Shown here: in pieces, positions 1 to 13,069 of the stretch
Numbering within the stretch: position 1 is the first letter of the stretch
Layout: each line of letters begins with the position of its first letter
From: Liolophura sinensis
Taxonomy: Eukaryota > Mollusca > Polyplacophora > Chitonida > Chitonidae
Assembly: GCF_032854445.1 (NCBI RefSeq)
Contig: NC_088296.1
Coordinates: forward strand, 14,826,623 to 14,890,622
DNA length: 64,000 bases
Direction: 5' to 3'
Position numbers and translations under genes: made by a program
Notes under the pieces: generated by a model
Database searches by the model: none
Told to the model about the DNA's origin: nothing
What the model saw: only the letters and a program-made list of their open reading frames with translations

Positions 1-1934
1 GTAATGGACAAATGGTCGCAAGTATTACCGGAAATCACTGCATCGTTCTAAATTTACCTCAGTCATGGTTATATTCTGACTCTTCATGTATATCCTTGAA
101 GATTAACAACGTAAAACACCCACTAGTACAATGGATTTTATGCAGAACTGGGTAAAAAAAAAGGTTTTGGTCGAAAAAATTTAAATAACGGTAGAATCAG
201 CTGGATCAGAACACACCACCTCACTGATCAAAGCGTAAATGGCTGTGATGAAAACAAGTTTAAACCTCTACAGCTTTAATTTGTATATTTCTTTATCTTA
301 TTTATTCTATTCTTACTTATTTCCTTTATTGCTATTTAACACAACACTCGGGATTTTTTTTCACTCGTACAATAAGCAATTTACTGACGGACTTGTTTCA
401 GTCGAATGTTCCGGCAAATGTTAACACGAGCGAAATTGTCCGCTTATTGCCACCATGGTTTCACAAACAACTACAGCTCTCATTTTGTAAATATATTAAT
501 CAGATAAAGATGGCGTTTTAATTACATTAGCACCTGCTTCTGATGGGCAGTACATATACATGTATACACAAAATCCATGATAATATGTGGCGTTGTAGCT
601 TAAGGCTGAATTAAATACTTAACGATGATCTCGAAATATTATGTAAGATGACAAGCCTTGTGTGTCCCAATGATACCCATACATGGATACACATCATTAA
701 AAATTGTTTTGTTGCTGTGAATGCAAACCGATTAGCTGCACGTGACTACCTAGTAATTTGACCAGAGGGCACAGCAACAGAATACAGCTTGCATCTGTTT
801 TCATTTACGTCACAGAGTAATTTAGCTGTGCATTTTGGGCAACATTTTCAGATAATTAATTCAGTTTAATCAAATGCCAAACGCTAGACGCCATTTTAAT
901 TGTGGCCAGCTCAGAATTCAGAAACCATAAGGTGGTTCAAGAAGTGAGAAACAACCCACCAGTAGAAAAGCGGTACAACATAGCATTATATACCACATCG
1001 GCAATACACACAAAGAAAAAATACGTAAAATACGAGTTATTACAGATATATATGGAAAAAAAAAATGTGGGTTTCTTTGATGTAAAGCATGCCTTTGTAG
1101 CGTGAATAAATTTCTGTACGTTGGACATAGTTAAGCATTGTGCTCATTACTATAATATGGTTTATCTTCCTCTCTGTGTAGTCTTTCATAATTTCACATA
1201 ACCTCATCTTGTAATGTTACCTTCTAATTTGTTGCTTTGCATTTCCCTATCGGAGTATCGAAGTAGGTCAAAAAAAAAAAAAAAAGAAAATGGACGAATC
1301 TGCGATCCTGTGGTTTACTCCCACGCTTCAGGGTTCAAGTACTTGGTGCGTGCAATGTAATGCGTGTTCGTAATCTTTTTTACCCTACACTCGCTCATTA
1401 ATTCTGCATAAAATTGACCAACAAGGCTGTGGTTTTATAATTTACTAGGCGAAATCTCTACTGATGCCCATACATCATTCAGAACCGTGTAAGTTTGCCA
1501 TTTATTTCTGAAATTTAGGTTAAAGGTCCTGTCGCCAATTTTTTTTTCTGTACTTGCTAGAGATATTACAGGCTAGGACTATTTTGTCACATTAATCTCC
1601 TGTTCTTTTTATCTTTTTTGCTTATCGTTCCATCGACTGATATGGTATTCGAGGCACTGACGCGACAGGATGACGTCATCGAGGTATAACATATATTACG
1701 TTAAAAGAAAAACCAGAGGACTATAGTCTATTAATTTTAGAGAGTCGCCTATACTCAGCTGTCAGTAAAATCAGTCATACACGCTGGTAAAATTGCCCTT
1801 AGCTAATGACACGTAACAACACAAGCGCTACACATGGGTATGCTTGAAGCGTATAGTCTTGCCAGGAAAATGAAGTTAAAACAAAATGTTAAGTCCATCA
1901 GCTTGGTTTCGAAGGCAAGAACCAATTCCCTCGG
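1..1934. other. Intergenic, no gene seen
   Basis: AT-rich DNA with a poly-A tract near 1270-1284 and a palindromic TGACGTCA at 1671-1678. Short open frames (for example 239-424, 902-1105) have no recognisable domain and look like chance. Confidence 0.5.
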
Positions 1935-2338
1935 GTGACGTCATAATTATCCAAAAACCAGTGGCATACTGAGTATCGGGTGGAGTGCAAAATGTTTTCA
2001 AGGAGGGTGACACCAGTTACCTGAACTACTGTCTACTTTACTATAAACCCTGTTTCTGACACAGCCATGTTTGAAATCGTTCCCACGTTTTAATATAATA
2101 CAGCCTTAATAAATGAATTTTACTTGTCTGTTGTAGTGTATGATCTCACGGCAGAGTAGTTTTAGAAATGGATATTAGGAAATTAAAGCGAACTATTTAT
2201 TCGCGGAGATAATAGTGCAGGCCATTTTATTGCATGAAGTTTGATCTAACCGCATGTTGGTGTAGCCATTGTAAAACAAATTACTCTCCACGCCCATTGT
2301 CCAGCATGCAACTTGTTTTTGAATAATTATGACGTCAC
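1935..2338. repeat. Inverted-repeat (foldback) element with TGACGTCA ends
   Basis: The stretch at about 1935-2025 reappears as the reverse complement at about 2250-2338, imperfect but clear over about 90 bases. Both outer ends carry TGACGTCA followed by TAATTAT and a CAAAAAC block. Arms about 90 bp, spacer about 225 bp. It could be a MITE or an old inverted duplication. No transposase is seen. Confidence 0.6.
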
Positions 2339-2399
2339 TGAATTAGTGAAACCATTCGTGCAGTTTGCAGCGCTCATGCGTTACACCTGTTTATTATGA

Positions 2400-2700
2400 G
2401 GAAGAGTTCATTAAATTGTCCCAGGTATATATATGTGATCTCGATTTATCCAGCAACAATTGGGCAGTAAGTTTAACTGGGTAGTATTTGCTTTATTGGT
2501 AGATTGTTCGGCTTTGCATCATTATATGTCCTGCGTACATATCTGAGAACCCGTAAAGCACAGTTTGTCATGGAGAGAAAAGCACAGGTCAACGAATAAC
2601 ATACGCGGACGTAGTGTGCTATAGGTGTGTTGAATCAGTACACATCACACTTCAAATACCCCTCTGTTTATCTCTGGTTAAGGTAAATAGCACACACTGT
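2400..2700 (+). repeat. Diverged direct duplication, copy 1
   Basis: Shares ordered blocks with 3345-3680 in the same orientation: an ATTGTCCCA block, a TCGATTT...CAACAAT block, GTATTTGCTT and GGTGTGTTGAATCAGTA. Spacing is similar but not identical. No coding content is recognised. Confidence 0.5.
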
Positions 2701-3344
2701 GCTGCAATATATGTAGAAATACATATACGAGTTGGGCGTTTCCTTCCCTCTTTAAGATTTCACCACTACACCACTGGGTGTAGGCCTTGCCCAAGTTCTT
2801 CAAGCATCTAGTAGAATTCCATCTACGCCACTGTCTCACTAAAAATCGATGACATGGATCCTAGCTGTTGGTTTGTCCTTAACCTAAAATGAAATCTTTA
2901 AAATAATTTTCCTTTTTATAAATATAAATATATATAAATTGATGAATATAAGCGTCAGTCCGACATTCATATACCATTCATAGTCGGTAAAAGGTGTTCC
3001 AAGTCGATAATCGCAAGATCCATTTCCAAAACAACGTTTAACACTAACTCCCAAAGACAAAGGTATGTAAAAAATTATGCAAACAACAAATAAAGCCGGT
3101 AACACAAGAAAGAGAAGCGGTCATCAGTTTTCAATGATGCCTGGAAGATAATGAATATTCCAGTGATGAAAGGTGTTAGAACGGCAAGTTTTCCTTTTCG
3201 GTACGTTTCTTCTCTGTAACAAATTCTCTAATTCCATCGACCGTAGTCTCTCTTGTAAACTATATGAAAAATTACAACGTAATCCCTGCAATATACTTTT
3301 GTAATTATAAAGGCCGTTTAAACTAATGGCATTTCGTATACTTT

Positions 3345-3680
3345 GTAGATTGTCCCATACTACAGACAGATCAAACGTTGTGTTTTGTAAAATCTATTCG
3401 ATTTTCCAACAATAAAGAAGTAAGCCCAATTGGGTCGTATTTGCTTAATTGACTTATTTTAGCGACCGTGTATCACAGAAAGAGACATTGTCCTCCACAC
3501 ATTCCCTGGATATCACGTGTACATTACAAGCCATACAGCATAACGTTGTTGTAGATAAAACCACAAGCCGAATGGAATATTTGCCTGTAGGGTGTGTTGA
3601 ATCAGTAACACTACACAAATACTGTTGTGTTTTTCTCAGGCTAAAACAAATGTTCTCTGTTCAGCTACAGTGCCGGTAAG
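3345..3680 (+). repeat. Diverged direct duplication, copy 2
   Basis: Partner of 2400-2700, about 960 bases downstream. The most similar block is GGTGTGTTGAATCAGTA at about 3591-3607 and the CA-rich stretch after it. Confidence 0.5.
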
Positions 3681-5411
3681 TAATGTATTTAAAACCACAA
3701 ATAATGGAAGTGCGTTTCTATGGTGGCTAAATTGTACGATCTTATTCTTCCCCCTGTGTGAACAACTTCGTAGAGGCGTAAAAATCAGACAAACGGTAAC
3801 ATGTTAAAACGATAAATACAATAAAAGGAAATAGCGACGGTGCGGTTACTGTACTGGTGTTTAAGAATTTATTTCCGTCAGAATTTTTTTCGGTCAAAGC
3901 CAAACTAACAATGAAGTGAAGATAGCATCTGCCTACGATCTGATAATAATCCCGCCTTGTCCAACAGCAATGCATGAAGTGTCTCTGATTTTTCTAATAT
4001 TTATTTTTAATAAAATAAAGATCTTGCCATACTTTTCAGCAAACTGAGAGTCGTCACGTTGTTCAGATGAAAGAGATCTGATGACAATTTCTTTTATTTC
4101 TGTGTGGTGTAGTGTTGGAGTTCTCATATAAATTGCTTCGGGAACAAACTGCTTTGGAAAGGCCTCAGGCTTTCGCCTTGCACTACCTTGCAGCTGTATC
4201 TCGTATTTCCTTAGTGTTTGCCTCTGGCAGGTAAAATGACACTGTGACCCTATACAGCTTGAATTTGCTAAATGTTTCTAGGAATAAACCGTATGAAGAT
4301 GGTGCAGAATGACAGGCGGAGATATCCATCCTGTTGTTTTTTTTTTTTTTTTTTTTTTGTTTTCTTTTTGCTGACTTCAGGCTATATGTACTATGTCTGA
4401 GATACTTTCCTATGGCGGTGATTCAGATGTCACTTCGTGGCGTGTGTGTAGCTACCACAGTACTATGACTCAGGTTCGTTCGGTCGCTCAAGTCCAGCTC
4501 ATGCTGGCCTCATCTACGCTGTTATTCCTTATCAATGTACCAATGACAACTAATAGACAAGTCAGATAACCCTATAAACTGCGGACAACAAGTGGGGGGG
4601 GGGGGGGGGGGGGGGCGAAAAGAAGTGCCTTTATAAACTAAAAAAAAATCCATGCCAACCCTCACCAGAGATACAACTCACAAAATTTCAGGCATTTTTG
4701 TGAGACGCTGCAACATCTGATATTTTAGATGGACGTGATAACAGTTTCATGTCCAAAATTACCAAACAAAAAAACATACAGTTCAGCTGAATTCTGAGCT
4801 GTCCCAAAAGTCTGCAAAAATGGTCGTGTGTGTTTGTTTGGATGTCGCAGCCTCTATCATTAATACACAGACGGCCATTACTAACCACGGCAAATTATTA
4901 CAAGTGAAACATTTATAAGAAAACGAACTAGAGGAATAAATACGAAATTCGCTTGTTTCGAAGTAAAAATGAACGAAACCGATTGAGCAAGAAGAAAAAC
5001 CAGCGTACGACCGCTAAGTATACAATGCGTGCGCATTTCAAAAATGCATCTTGTAATCACGAACAATATCAACATTACCAACAACAGCTCCCTCCCCGCA
5101 TACAGAGATGCTTGTCGCAGGAAAAATTCATTCAATAATCTACAAATATCCCGACTTTTTTGTTTTTGTTTTAACAATTGGTTTTTGTGGTGATGTGGAT
5201 AAGAATGGTACAGGATTATACCTAATTGATAAATTATACCACAAAATACATATTTGTGACGTTCCAGCTTTTTTAGTTATAAGTAACATTATTCTAATCA
5301 AAACTCAGCTAATGATGCATTTCGGTGAAAATTGTAACCCATTTACACTAGCCTTTGAAATCCCTTTTCGCATAGAGTTTAATCATACATCATATATCAA
5401 CAACAACTGTA
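3681..5411. other. Intergenic with homopolymer tracts
   Basis: Holds a T tract at 4337-4358 and a G tract at 4594-4615, both about 22 bases. A short match to the SINE head (AAGTCCAGCTCATGCTGG) lies at about 4491-4508. No gene is recognised; the open frame at 5108-5497 runs into SINE sequence. Confidence 0.5.
4594..4615 (+). repeat. Poly-G tract (about 22 G)
   Basis: An uninterrupted run of about 22 G. Exact length is prone to sequencing error. It could form a G-quadruplex, but nothing here shows a role. Confidence 0.85.
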
Positions 5412-5568
5412 TCAGACCGTACGTGGGAAGGTCTTCCAGCAAACTGCGCATGGTCGTGGGTTTCCTCCGGGCTCTGCCCAGTTTTCTCCCACCATAATGC
5501 TGGCCTATGTCATATAAGTGAAATATTCTTGAGTACGGCGTAAAAGACCAATCAAGTAAATAAATAAA
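5412..5568 (+). mobile_element. tRNA-derived SINE, 5'-truncated
   Basis: The body starts at the CCGTACGTGGGAAGG block and runs through CCATAATGCTGG, TTCTTGAGTACGGCG and ACCAATCAA to an AAATAAATAAA tail. The tRNA-like head is missing. Confidence 0.8.
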
Positions 5569-8500
5569 TCAACAACAACTGTCAAAGGGACTCTCTTCGG
5601 AATAAAAGTGATCAACGTGAACAAGGTGTGACAAACTTGTGTGTATCCTGAAAATTTCGCGGCACAAAGTTCATAACGTGCGAAAGAAAATTAAATTTCA
5701 TTCTGGTGCCCCGGAAAAGTTAATCAATAGTCAAAAGCACATTGGCATTATTTTGACGTAGTGCTGTGTAAAACGTGCTGCCCAAAACAGGGATTGAAAT
5801 CAAATCTACCGGAACGTGTGATGTAGTCTCGCGTGTGCCATCACTGAGCATTTTCACATCCCGTTAAACTCATTATTCCAGGCGTACCATGTACGGTCGA
5901 CAGATCCTGCCTTTACAGACAACATGTTAACAGTGTATAAGTCTGTAGCTTTTTCCCAGGCCTTCTCTGACTGAGTTCATGTATAGTACTGTTATTGATT
6001 GGCTGTGAGAGAGTGCTGTGGTCGAGTGGTCTGAGGCGCTTATCGCGGAGGAGGTGCTGATGCCAACCTGGTCTTGCACAGATGATTTATAGATTTTCAA
6101 CTTCTCTTTGTTCGTGGGACACAGCAATAAGCTGTCCACGGTGCTTTCGTTGATGACAGCCTGTCTTCTACCACTATATTGTGCATATATGTACGCCACA
6201 TGCCAAAAAGTTCTTCAGTAAACTACCAAAACACACTGGTTTATGCCGGGCATTCCGGTTTCCGATTCTCATACACTTGGCTCACATCATATAAGTAAAA
6301 TCTTCCACAGAATGAGGTTACATGTAAGCAACGATAAATTCATAAATACTTCTGTTGGAATGTCTCGAGCTTAATAATTAAATTAGAGTCGAAAGAAACA
6401 AGATAAGCGATCCTGTTAAGAAAATGTCCGCACAGGTTCTTCACAATAGATGTATATACTGTCTTGGTAGCATTAATATAGAGTTCCTGCTCAAGCAGTC
6501 CTCAAAAATATTTATCACGCATATAGCTTTCCATACACATTCTCTTCTTCTCTGTACAAAAGCTAGATTCCAGATGTTATAACTTGAGTAAAATAATCAA
6601 AGGACGTTACCAGAGGAATCTCGAGATACCTTAACATCCCGTTAATCACCGGTCTTTGAAATACCCTATTCCGTATGAATGCTGTGTATATGACGCCTGG
6701 AACGCCGTGTTTTATGCCCATGTTTTTACACACTTTCCGACCATTTGTAACTTGTCCATATTAGCGCGGAAAGCTCTTAGACGGCAATAAACCTGATGGT
6801 CCATCCGTCTTATATGACCTAAAGCACCAGTCTTAAATCACATCCCCCAAGAAAGTGGCTGTTAAATCTGATAGACGGCTTCAGTGAATGACTTGTCAAG
6901 CGATTCGCACTGGCGTTCTGCCGTCCACGACGATTCTCAAAGAATCGTTAATGAAGTCTTTATTTGAATAACTCTGGGAAATATGACGTCTCTAAAGTGA
7001 AACAGCCAGGAAGCTGTTGAGCCTGCGTAATATTTGTTCTATTGGCTATTATTTTGTATTGTGCTCCACGGGTCGTTATATGTTTTACTCCGCGCGGAAA
7101 ATCTAGAGGCCAACAATTCAGTTGTTACAACAGGTTGACGAGAAAGGGACGGTATTACATCATATTTATCAATTGAATGGAGGGTGTAGGGAAGGGTTCA
7201 CACTCACACTGCCCATGGGAATGGCTTTCATTACGCTAAGAAGTTGACGACACCCGTGTAATCGTTTACCGTTCGTCGCAGAACGGGAATCTTCCACCAG
7301 TCTGGTATGCCTATCCCGTACGTCACAGGCTGGGAGCGCCAGTGTATTAAGTGGGTGTTAAGATAATTGTATTTTTCGCGGACATTTCATTTTTTTTTTC
7401 ATACATAAAACTAAAGGGGATGCTATAAGTGAACATATGCTGAGTAGAAGGTCAAACATCTATCGGACAAATAAATAAGATGTTAATTAGTGTGGTCTTG
7501 ATTCTTTCATATATAAATAGTACGAAGTAAAGTAACGTAATGAAAGCGCTTTCAAAACTGTCCATACAAATAGTTCGCTTTATTTTGTGGGGTTTTTTTT
7601 GCATCTTAGTAAAATGCAATTAAAGGTTTGAATTGTACGGTAACCAGTAACTACATTTCATTAATACAAATGCATACATATGCAGATTTACAAATACATT
7701 CACCGAGTGGCCTTAAAAGGAGCTATTTAAAACAAAAGTAAATCCAACCATTTTCTAGGACGGTTTGAATGGTCTTTCATGTTTCATCAGGGATGCCACA
7801 AAACATATCTGCACTTGCATACGGAGAAATCACGAGAACAGGTGTGGATGGGATTCGAAACTGCGTTCATTGCACGATAACTGCAAGTTTAAGAGCATCA
7901 TTAATCATGTGACTAAATTAGAATTTGGTTATATTTGTTTCTACACCTATCTGCGGAGCAAATTGTGGACACATGCGTACGCACGCACATACTTTATGGT
8001 AATTAAGATGTTTTGGAAATAACTGATTAAACCCAGTTACGTACGAGTTATATCATCAGACGTCATCACTACGTCGTTTTGTGGTGACGTCCGATTGTCG
8101 TTTAGATTGGTAAAGCCCAGTCTTGATTTGAAGTGATTGCATGTCAATGCATGACTTCGCTTATCACTAGAAATGATTTCTAACGATTGCTCACAGCAAT
8201 TTATTTAATTTTTTTATTCCTTCACAACAACATGTATGTGCATCACGGCCTGTTACTTTACTATAGATATTGGCCATGAATCATAAAACCGCACCTCTTA
8301 ATACTTAAACCGATGGTTCTCTTCTTTTAATTGCAATAAACGTTTTCTGTGTTTCACTTATATTATAGGATTTCTCTTTCTTTTTCTGCTGATTACGCAA
8401 TTAAAGCGCCTTTATGCAATTATTTATCTACTGAACTGTTTGAACTTCAGTGACTTGTGTTGGCATCGTCAATTGTTCCTAAAGGATTATAACCTTTCTA

Positions 8501-8598
8501 TACATTACCACCCTGTCCAAAATTCATGGAATTCACAGTTATCTCATTAGGTTAAAAAGCAGTGAACTGATAAAAAAAGATTCACGTAGCCAACCATC
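5569..8598. other. Intergenic, no gene seen
   Basis: No credible coding sequence. A tRNA-Leu/Ser-like A-box (GTCGAGTGGTCTGAGGCGCT) lies at about 6018-6037 but has no matching B-box, so it is at most a tRNA-derived fragment. A 28-mer at 7499-7526 also occurs at 11594-11621. A small hairpin lies at 8059-8091, with 11-bp arms differing at one base. Confidence 0.45.
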
Positions 8599-8945
8599 AG
8601 AGATCGGGAGCGGTACATCCAGGATCAGTCCTGGATCGAGTCACAACAGAGACTTTAAAAGAGGGAGTTTTAAATTCCTCGCTTGGCGTTCAACATGAAG
8701 GGTTAGAGCAACGACTGGTTCACCTGTATCAGTATAATGGCTTGGGCAGTGTGACTTACTTGCCTTTGGTAAGTCGTCTCAGTGAAGCAGCACTAGATAA
8801 AACATCGGTTGAAATCCGTCCTGCTACAAGGAGGCACATTATATTCACCCTAAGGATTCCTTCCTCGTCATATGACTGAAAAATTGTTGAGTACGACGTT
8901 AAACCCCAAGCACTCATTCACTCACTCACTCACTCACTCACTAAC
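8599..8945 (+). mobile_element. Interspersed element with CACT tail, copy 1
   Basis: About 300 bases align with 55245-55540 in the same orientation, including GTATCAGTATAATGGCT, the AAATCCGTCCTGC block and AAGGATTCCTTC. It ends in GAGTACGACGTTAAACCCC and a (TCAC)n tail at about 8915-8942. The structure is that of a SINE or short non-LTR tail. The family is familiar from mollusc DNA, but I cannot name it with certainty. Confidence 0.8.
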
Positions 8946-10427
8946 CATCCGGGAGGTATTACATCTCGTCTAGTGTATGGGTACACATGCAAGAATATAT
9001 CCATGTTGTGACAAGACTCGTCCTATGACGTGCAAGAACATGCCGAGAGTTTTATCTATCTGTTGTATCTCTGCCCACATTCGGGCTCTCATTTTGAATA
9101 ATTCCAGACCAGTGACGTGTGATAAATTGCTGCTATCATTGCAGCTTTTTTTAAACTTAGTTCTACGTATGCCTTGCATGGTGCTAGGGTAAATATAAGT
9201 GGCTACTTTGTAAGCACTTACATGTATATGAACGACTGGAAGAAAACTCCAGCTGAGGTACAAAGATTAAAGAACGGCAATTCGTGTAAAAGGCTGCAAA
9301 CTGTCACACGGTTCTCCGTGCTGTTCTGTCGATTATAGGCAGGCGCAATTGCCAGTAATGTGAACTTCGTCTTCCACTCCACAGTTTTACTACAGAGACA
9401 AGTCGAAGTATGTTTAGAATTATAGATGCAGCCACCGCATGCAAGTACTACCAGTGAAATGAACTTAAAAGTTTTCCGTGCAAGACGCATAGAACAGATC
9501 GGTTTAACTGTGATACAATCCAGTCGCCTCCCACCATAATGCCTGCCGCCGTCTTATAAATAAATTGTTACTACGTACGGTGTAAAGCACCAATCGAAGG
9601 GATAAAGAAAGCATAGATAAGCAAATATTCACAAAGCAACTTAACAGATGTGGACATTTATGGTTAAAACGTAGATTTTCTATACACAGACTTGTGTTAG
9701 ATCAAACAGACAACGTGTCCAATTCACGGAGGACCTACTTTTCTACAGCGACAAGGGAAATAGATTGACCATTTTAACGTTAGAGCAGAGCGGAGCACTA
9801 TTGAAGTGGCGAACTAATACGTTGACAAAGGAGTGAGACCATGTCTAACCAGGTGTTGGCTGTGTTGACGATTGTCAGCGAACAGGGTGTTACTAATGGA
9901 TATGAGCTGCTTCAGTTATTGACACAAGGAATCTTTCGGTCTCTCAGTTCTTCAGTATAGATGATTAAGCGTAATAAGCTCCTGTGAAGTGGAACCGTAC
10001 CATCCGAAAGTTCCTGTTTGGATATGATAGGAACGTCAGCGTTGCAGTAAATAATCAAATGGTGAATGTTACTAAGCAAGATCTACATGTACATATGCAT
10101 CTTGTATTGGTAATGGTTTTCTGTGAACTTTAAAGACCGCTACAAACGCGTCATCCATAGCTTGTTATGACCATCAATTTCCAACAAAGGAATTCCACTG
10201 TCCAATTGAAAATCTTTCATATTGTATTATAAAAGATATTGCATTGGAGGCCTTTTGATATTTTATTCATTTAATACATTGTAATATTAGGATAGGCTTG
10301 CAAAGATACCCCATGACTGATTCAGTTTTTGTTTAACTTGATTCCTTTTGAAGAAAGAATATACTGTTTAGCCAACGGCAGTCAGAGATAAGCAGCTGTT
10401 GAGCTTGAACTGCTCTAACTTGAAAAT
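8946..10427. other. Intergenic with a SINE fragment
   Basis: A degraded SINE 3' end lies at about 9525-9606 (CCCACCATAATGCCTG to CACCAATCGAAG). Overlapping open frames at 8970-9490 on both strands show no domain. Nothing else is recognised. Confidence 0.45.
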
Positions 10428-10618
10428 GAGTTCGAGTCCAGCTCATGCTGGCTTCCTCTCCGGCCGTACGGGGGAAGGTCTTCCAGCAACCTGCGGATGG
10501 TTGTGTGTTTCCCCCGGGCTCTGCCCGGTTTCCACTCACCATAATGCTGGCTGCCGTCGCATAAGTGAAAAATTCTTCAGTACGGCTTAAAACACCAATC
10601 AAATAAATAAATAAATAA
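10428..10618 (+). mobile_element. tRNA-derived SINE, 5'-truncated
   Basis: Starts in the B-box region (GAGTTCGAGTCC), runs through the full body and ends in an AAATAAATAAATAAATAA tail. High identity to the copy at 13719-13988. Confidence 0.88.
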
Positions 10619-13069
10619 CCTGGAAGTGCCTGTACATTGTTGGTTGTCATGATGGTTTTGTTTTGCAAATCCGTGATCATTTATAGCCTGTTATTATCCT
10701 CATGATACCTTTAATCATTTACATGTTTACCTGTAAGAGCATTATAATTAATTTAAGGCAGGAAACCTTCTCTCCGTGTTTATTTATTCATACAACAAAT
10801 GAGCACCACCCACCCTTCTGGCACATATCTGGCCTGTATCGCATGCTCACTCTCTCATCTATTCTGCTATATCTACAAGTATAATGAGGACACTCCCAGT
10901 CTACTTTATGTGTTCGTATAACCAATTATCTGGATTCATTGAACATTGATCTAAAAGAAACCATTGCGCCTCATAGGCTTATGCTAATTCAAAATCAACA
11001 GATAAATGTATACTTCGAAAAAAGTTGTTTTTGATTTAAACATATTATTAGTTCTTAAAACCGTATTTGAGAACATTAACTTATTGATGGGAGTCGGGTT
11101 TATGGATGGAGGATTACGAAGTAAATCACAGCCCTTCAATCCGTAACTGACAAAACTCCAAACTGGAATCTGCAGTCGTTTCTTTCGAGATACTTTCACT
11201 TTCTTTCCTGCCGAAAAGCTCTGGTTAAGTGCGGGCACACTGGTCTCCTTCCTTTTAAAAACCCTGATTTAATTTGGGTACACCTGATTCCTTCCTGGAA
11301 AAACGCTGTGGTTTAGTTAGAGGACACGGGTTTCCTACCTGTGGAACAGCTGTGGTTGAGTACGGACACACCGGTTGCATTCACTTAGAAACCTGCAAGC
11401 CGTCAGCTAAGTAAAACATTCCCGAGCATGGAGTTAAAAAGCAACCAGACGAATAAATGAAAAAAAAAACAAACAAAAACAAAAAAGGAACAGATTTGTC
11501 TCTCTTGCTGGCCAACGGCAACGTTAATGTGCTTGCTCCTAACTTGAGGCACGCCGACTAGGCCCAGCTAATGTATTCCTTCTGTTACGAGTTTGATTCT
11601 TTCATATATAAATAGTACGAATTTTCCTTATTTCCTTTGTACACAAAATAGACACTTTTGTAAGAGAAGATAAAATTGATGGCTGTCACCGTATAATCCA
11701 AACAATACATTAATACCGGCTGATAGACACTATATCACGTATTCATATCAGGAAAGGTACCAGTCAAGTGAATGGTGTGGTTGTGTTAGAATGACTTTCT
11801 CCTCTTTAGAGGCGAACGACACACTGCAAATAATGGAGCTTTAGAGAGGAATTAGTAGTCGGCAAACCAAGCACCTGGCGGCGGACAAGCTGACAATTCA
11901 GACTGTATCTAGGGAATGCCATATGCTAGTATTCTCATCTCGGGGGAACAGGGAGGAAGTCAAAAGAGACTTCATTACGGCAGGTTGAGTAGCACAAAAT
12001 CTCGGTCCTCGGAAAAGCAGGCACTAAGATTGAAGTACTGATTAAGGCTTAATAGGCAATATATTAACAATATTCCCGACAAGCGATGAAAAAGGCAGAG
12101 GCGTCCATTGTCGTCTGATATGGTTATATATTATGTATCATGGGTATCAGACTTGTAATTAAAGTCACTGAGTCGTTATTGACATACGAGTTTGATCTCT
12201 GAGATAATATAATACGTCTGGTCAACACTCTCCAGATAAGCCAATCACTCTGGTCCGAAAGCGGTGGCATCAGAGACCATCGGGTTTGCTCGATATTTGT
12301 CTTGTCTTTCCGTTAAAGACTTTTGTGTACCTTTGTCTAACAATTTTATCCGGGAAGATGCCTAACAAGCAAAATGTGTAAAAATATAATTGCATTACAT
12401 TCAGCGCATTCAGCGCAAATGGGTATTTTCTTAACAGAAAGTCTTCGATTGTGTCGCTTCAAGGACGCAAGGTTACCCAACCGTTTGAAGAGTATCACAA
12501 CATAGATGTTGTTTCATCGTTTAGGCATGCTCTCAACACGATATTTTTGTAAAAGAGTCAAAGTAATATCAAGATACAATCAATCATTCACTCTTCCATT
12601 TATCCATGTTTCCATTAATTTATGCATTTATGCATTCATTGTTCGTTGCAAATATTCCAGATTCTACATTTTCTTGAATTGAAAATTTGCAAATAATTCG
12701 TATCCGGTTGATTTGCCGAGTGATATTGTATGGAATGACTTTTTTCTTTCTCAACAGGAAGGTATAGTCGAAAAACTGATTAGGTCAGTGTTGACATGTC
12801 TGACTGAAGTGCCAGCTATGGTGTAGTGCTTTATGCGTGCGGTGTACAATAAGCCACTGTCTTGATCCTAATCGTTTCGTGACTTGCTTAATACTTCTCA
12901 CGCGTGGGAGCTCACTTAAGTCCACTTGCGGATCTATGAACAACGTTTAGCAATAAATTGCCAGGGCTGGGAGTACATATGCACCAAACATTAATAGAAA
13001 GAGAGGTGACTGAAGTTCGCATAGTCTTTACTGGTGTGGTTTAAGATTTCTTTGCGTAACTGAAGATTC
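10619..13069. other. Intergenic with a short tandem array
   Basis: Four imperfect units of about 43-44 bp lie at about 11214-11388, starting near 11214, 11258, 11300 and 11345. Each has a GGTTNAGT-like block and an ACAC...TTCC block. A degraded SINE-like tail follows to 11460. The 28-mer shared with 7499 is at 11594-11621. No gene is recognised. Confidence 0.45.

Noticed and set aside
1671-2337. Cluster of three independent CRE sites acting as an enhancer
   Set aside because: Two of the three are the mirrored ends of one inverted repeat, so they are not independent evidence of selection.
6010-6080. tRNA-Leu/Ser gene
   Set aside because: Only the A-box half matches. The anticodon arm and B-box are absent, so it is a tRNA-like relic at most.
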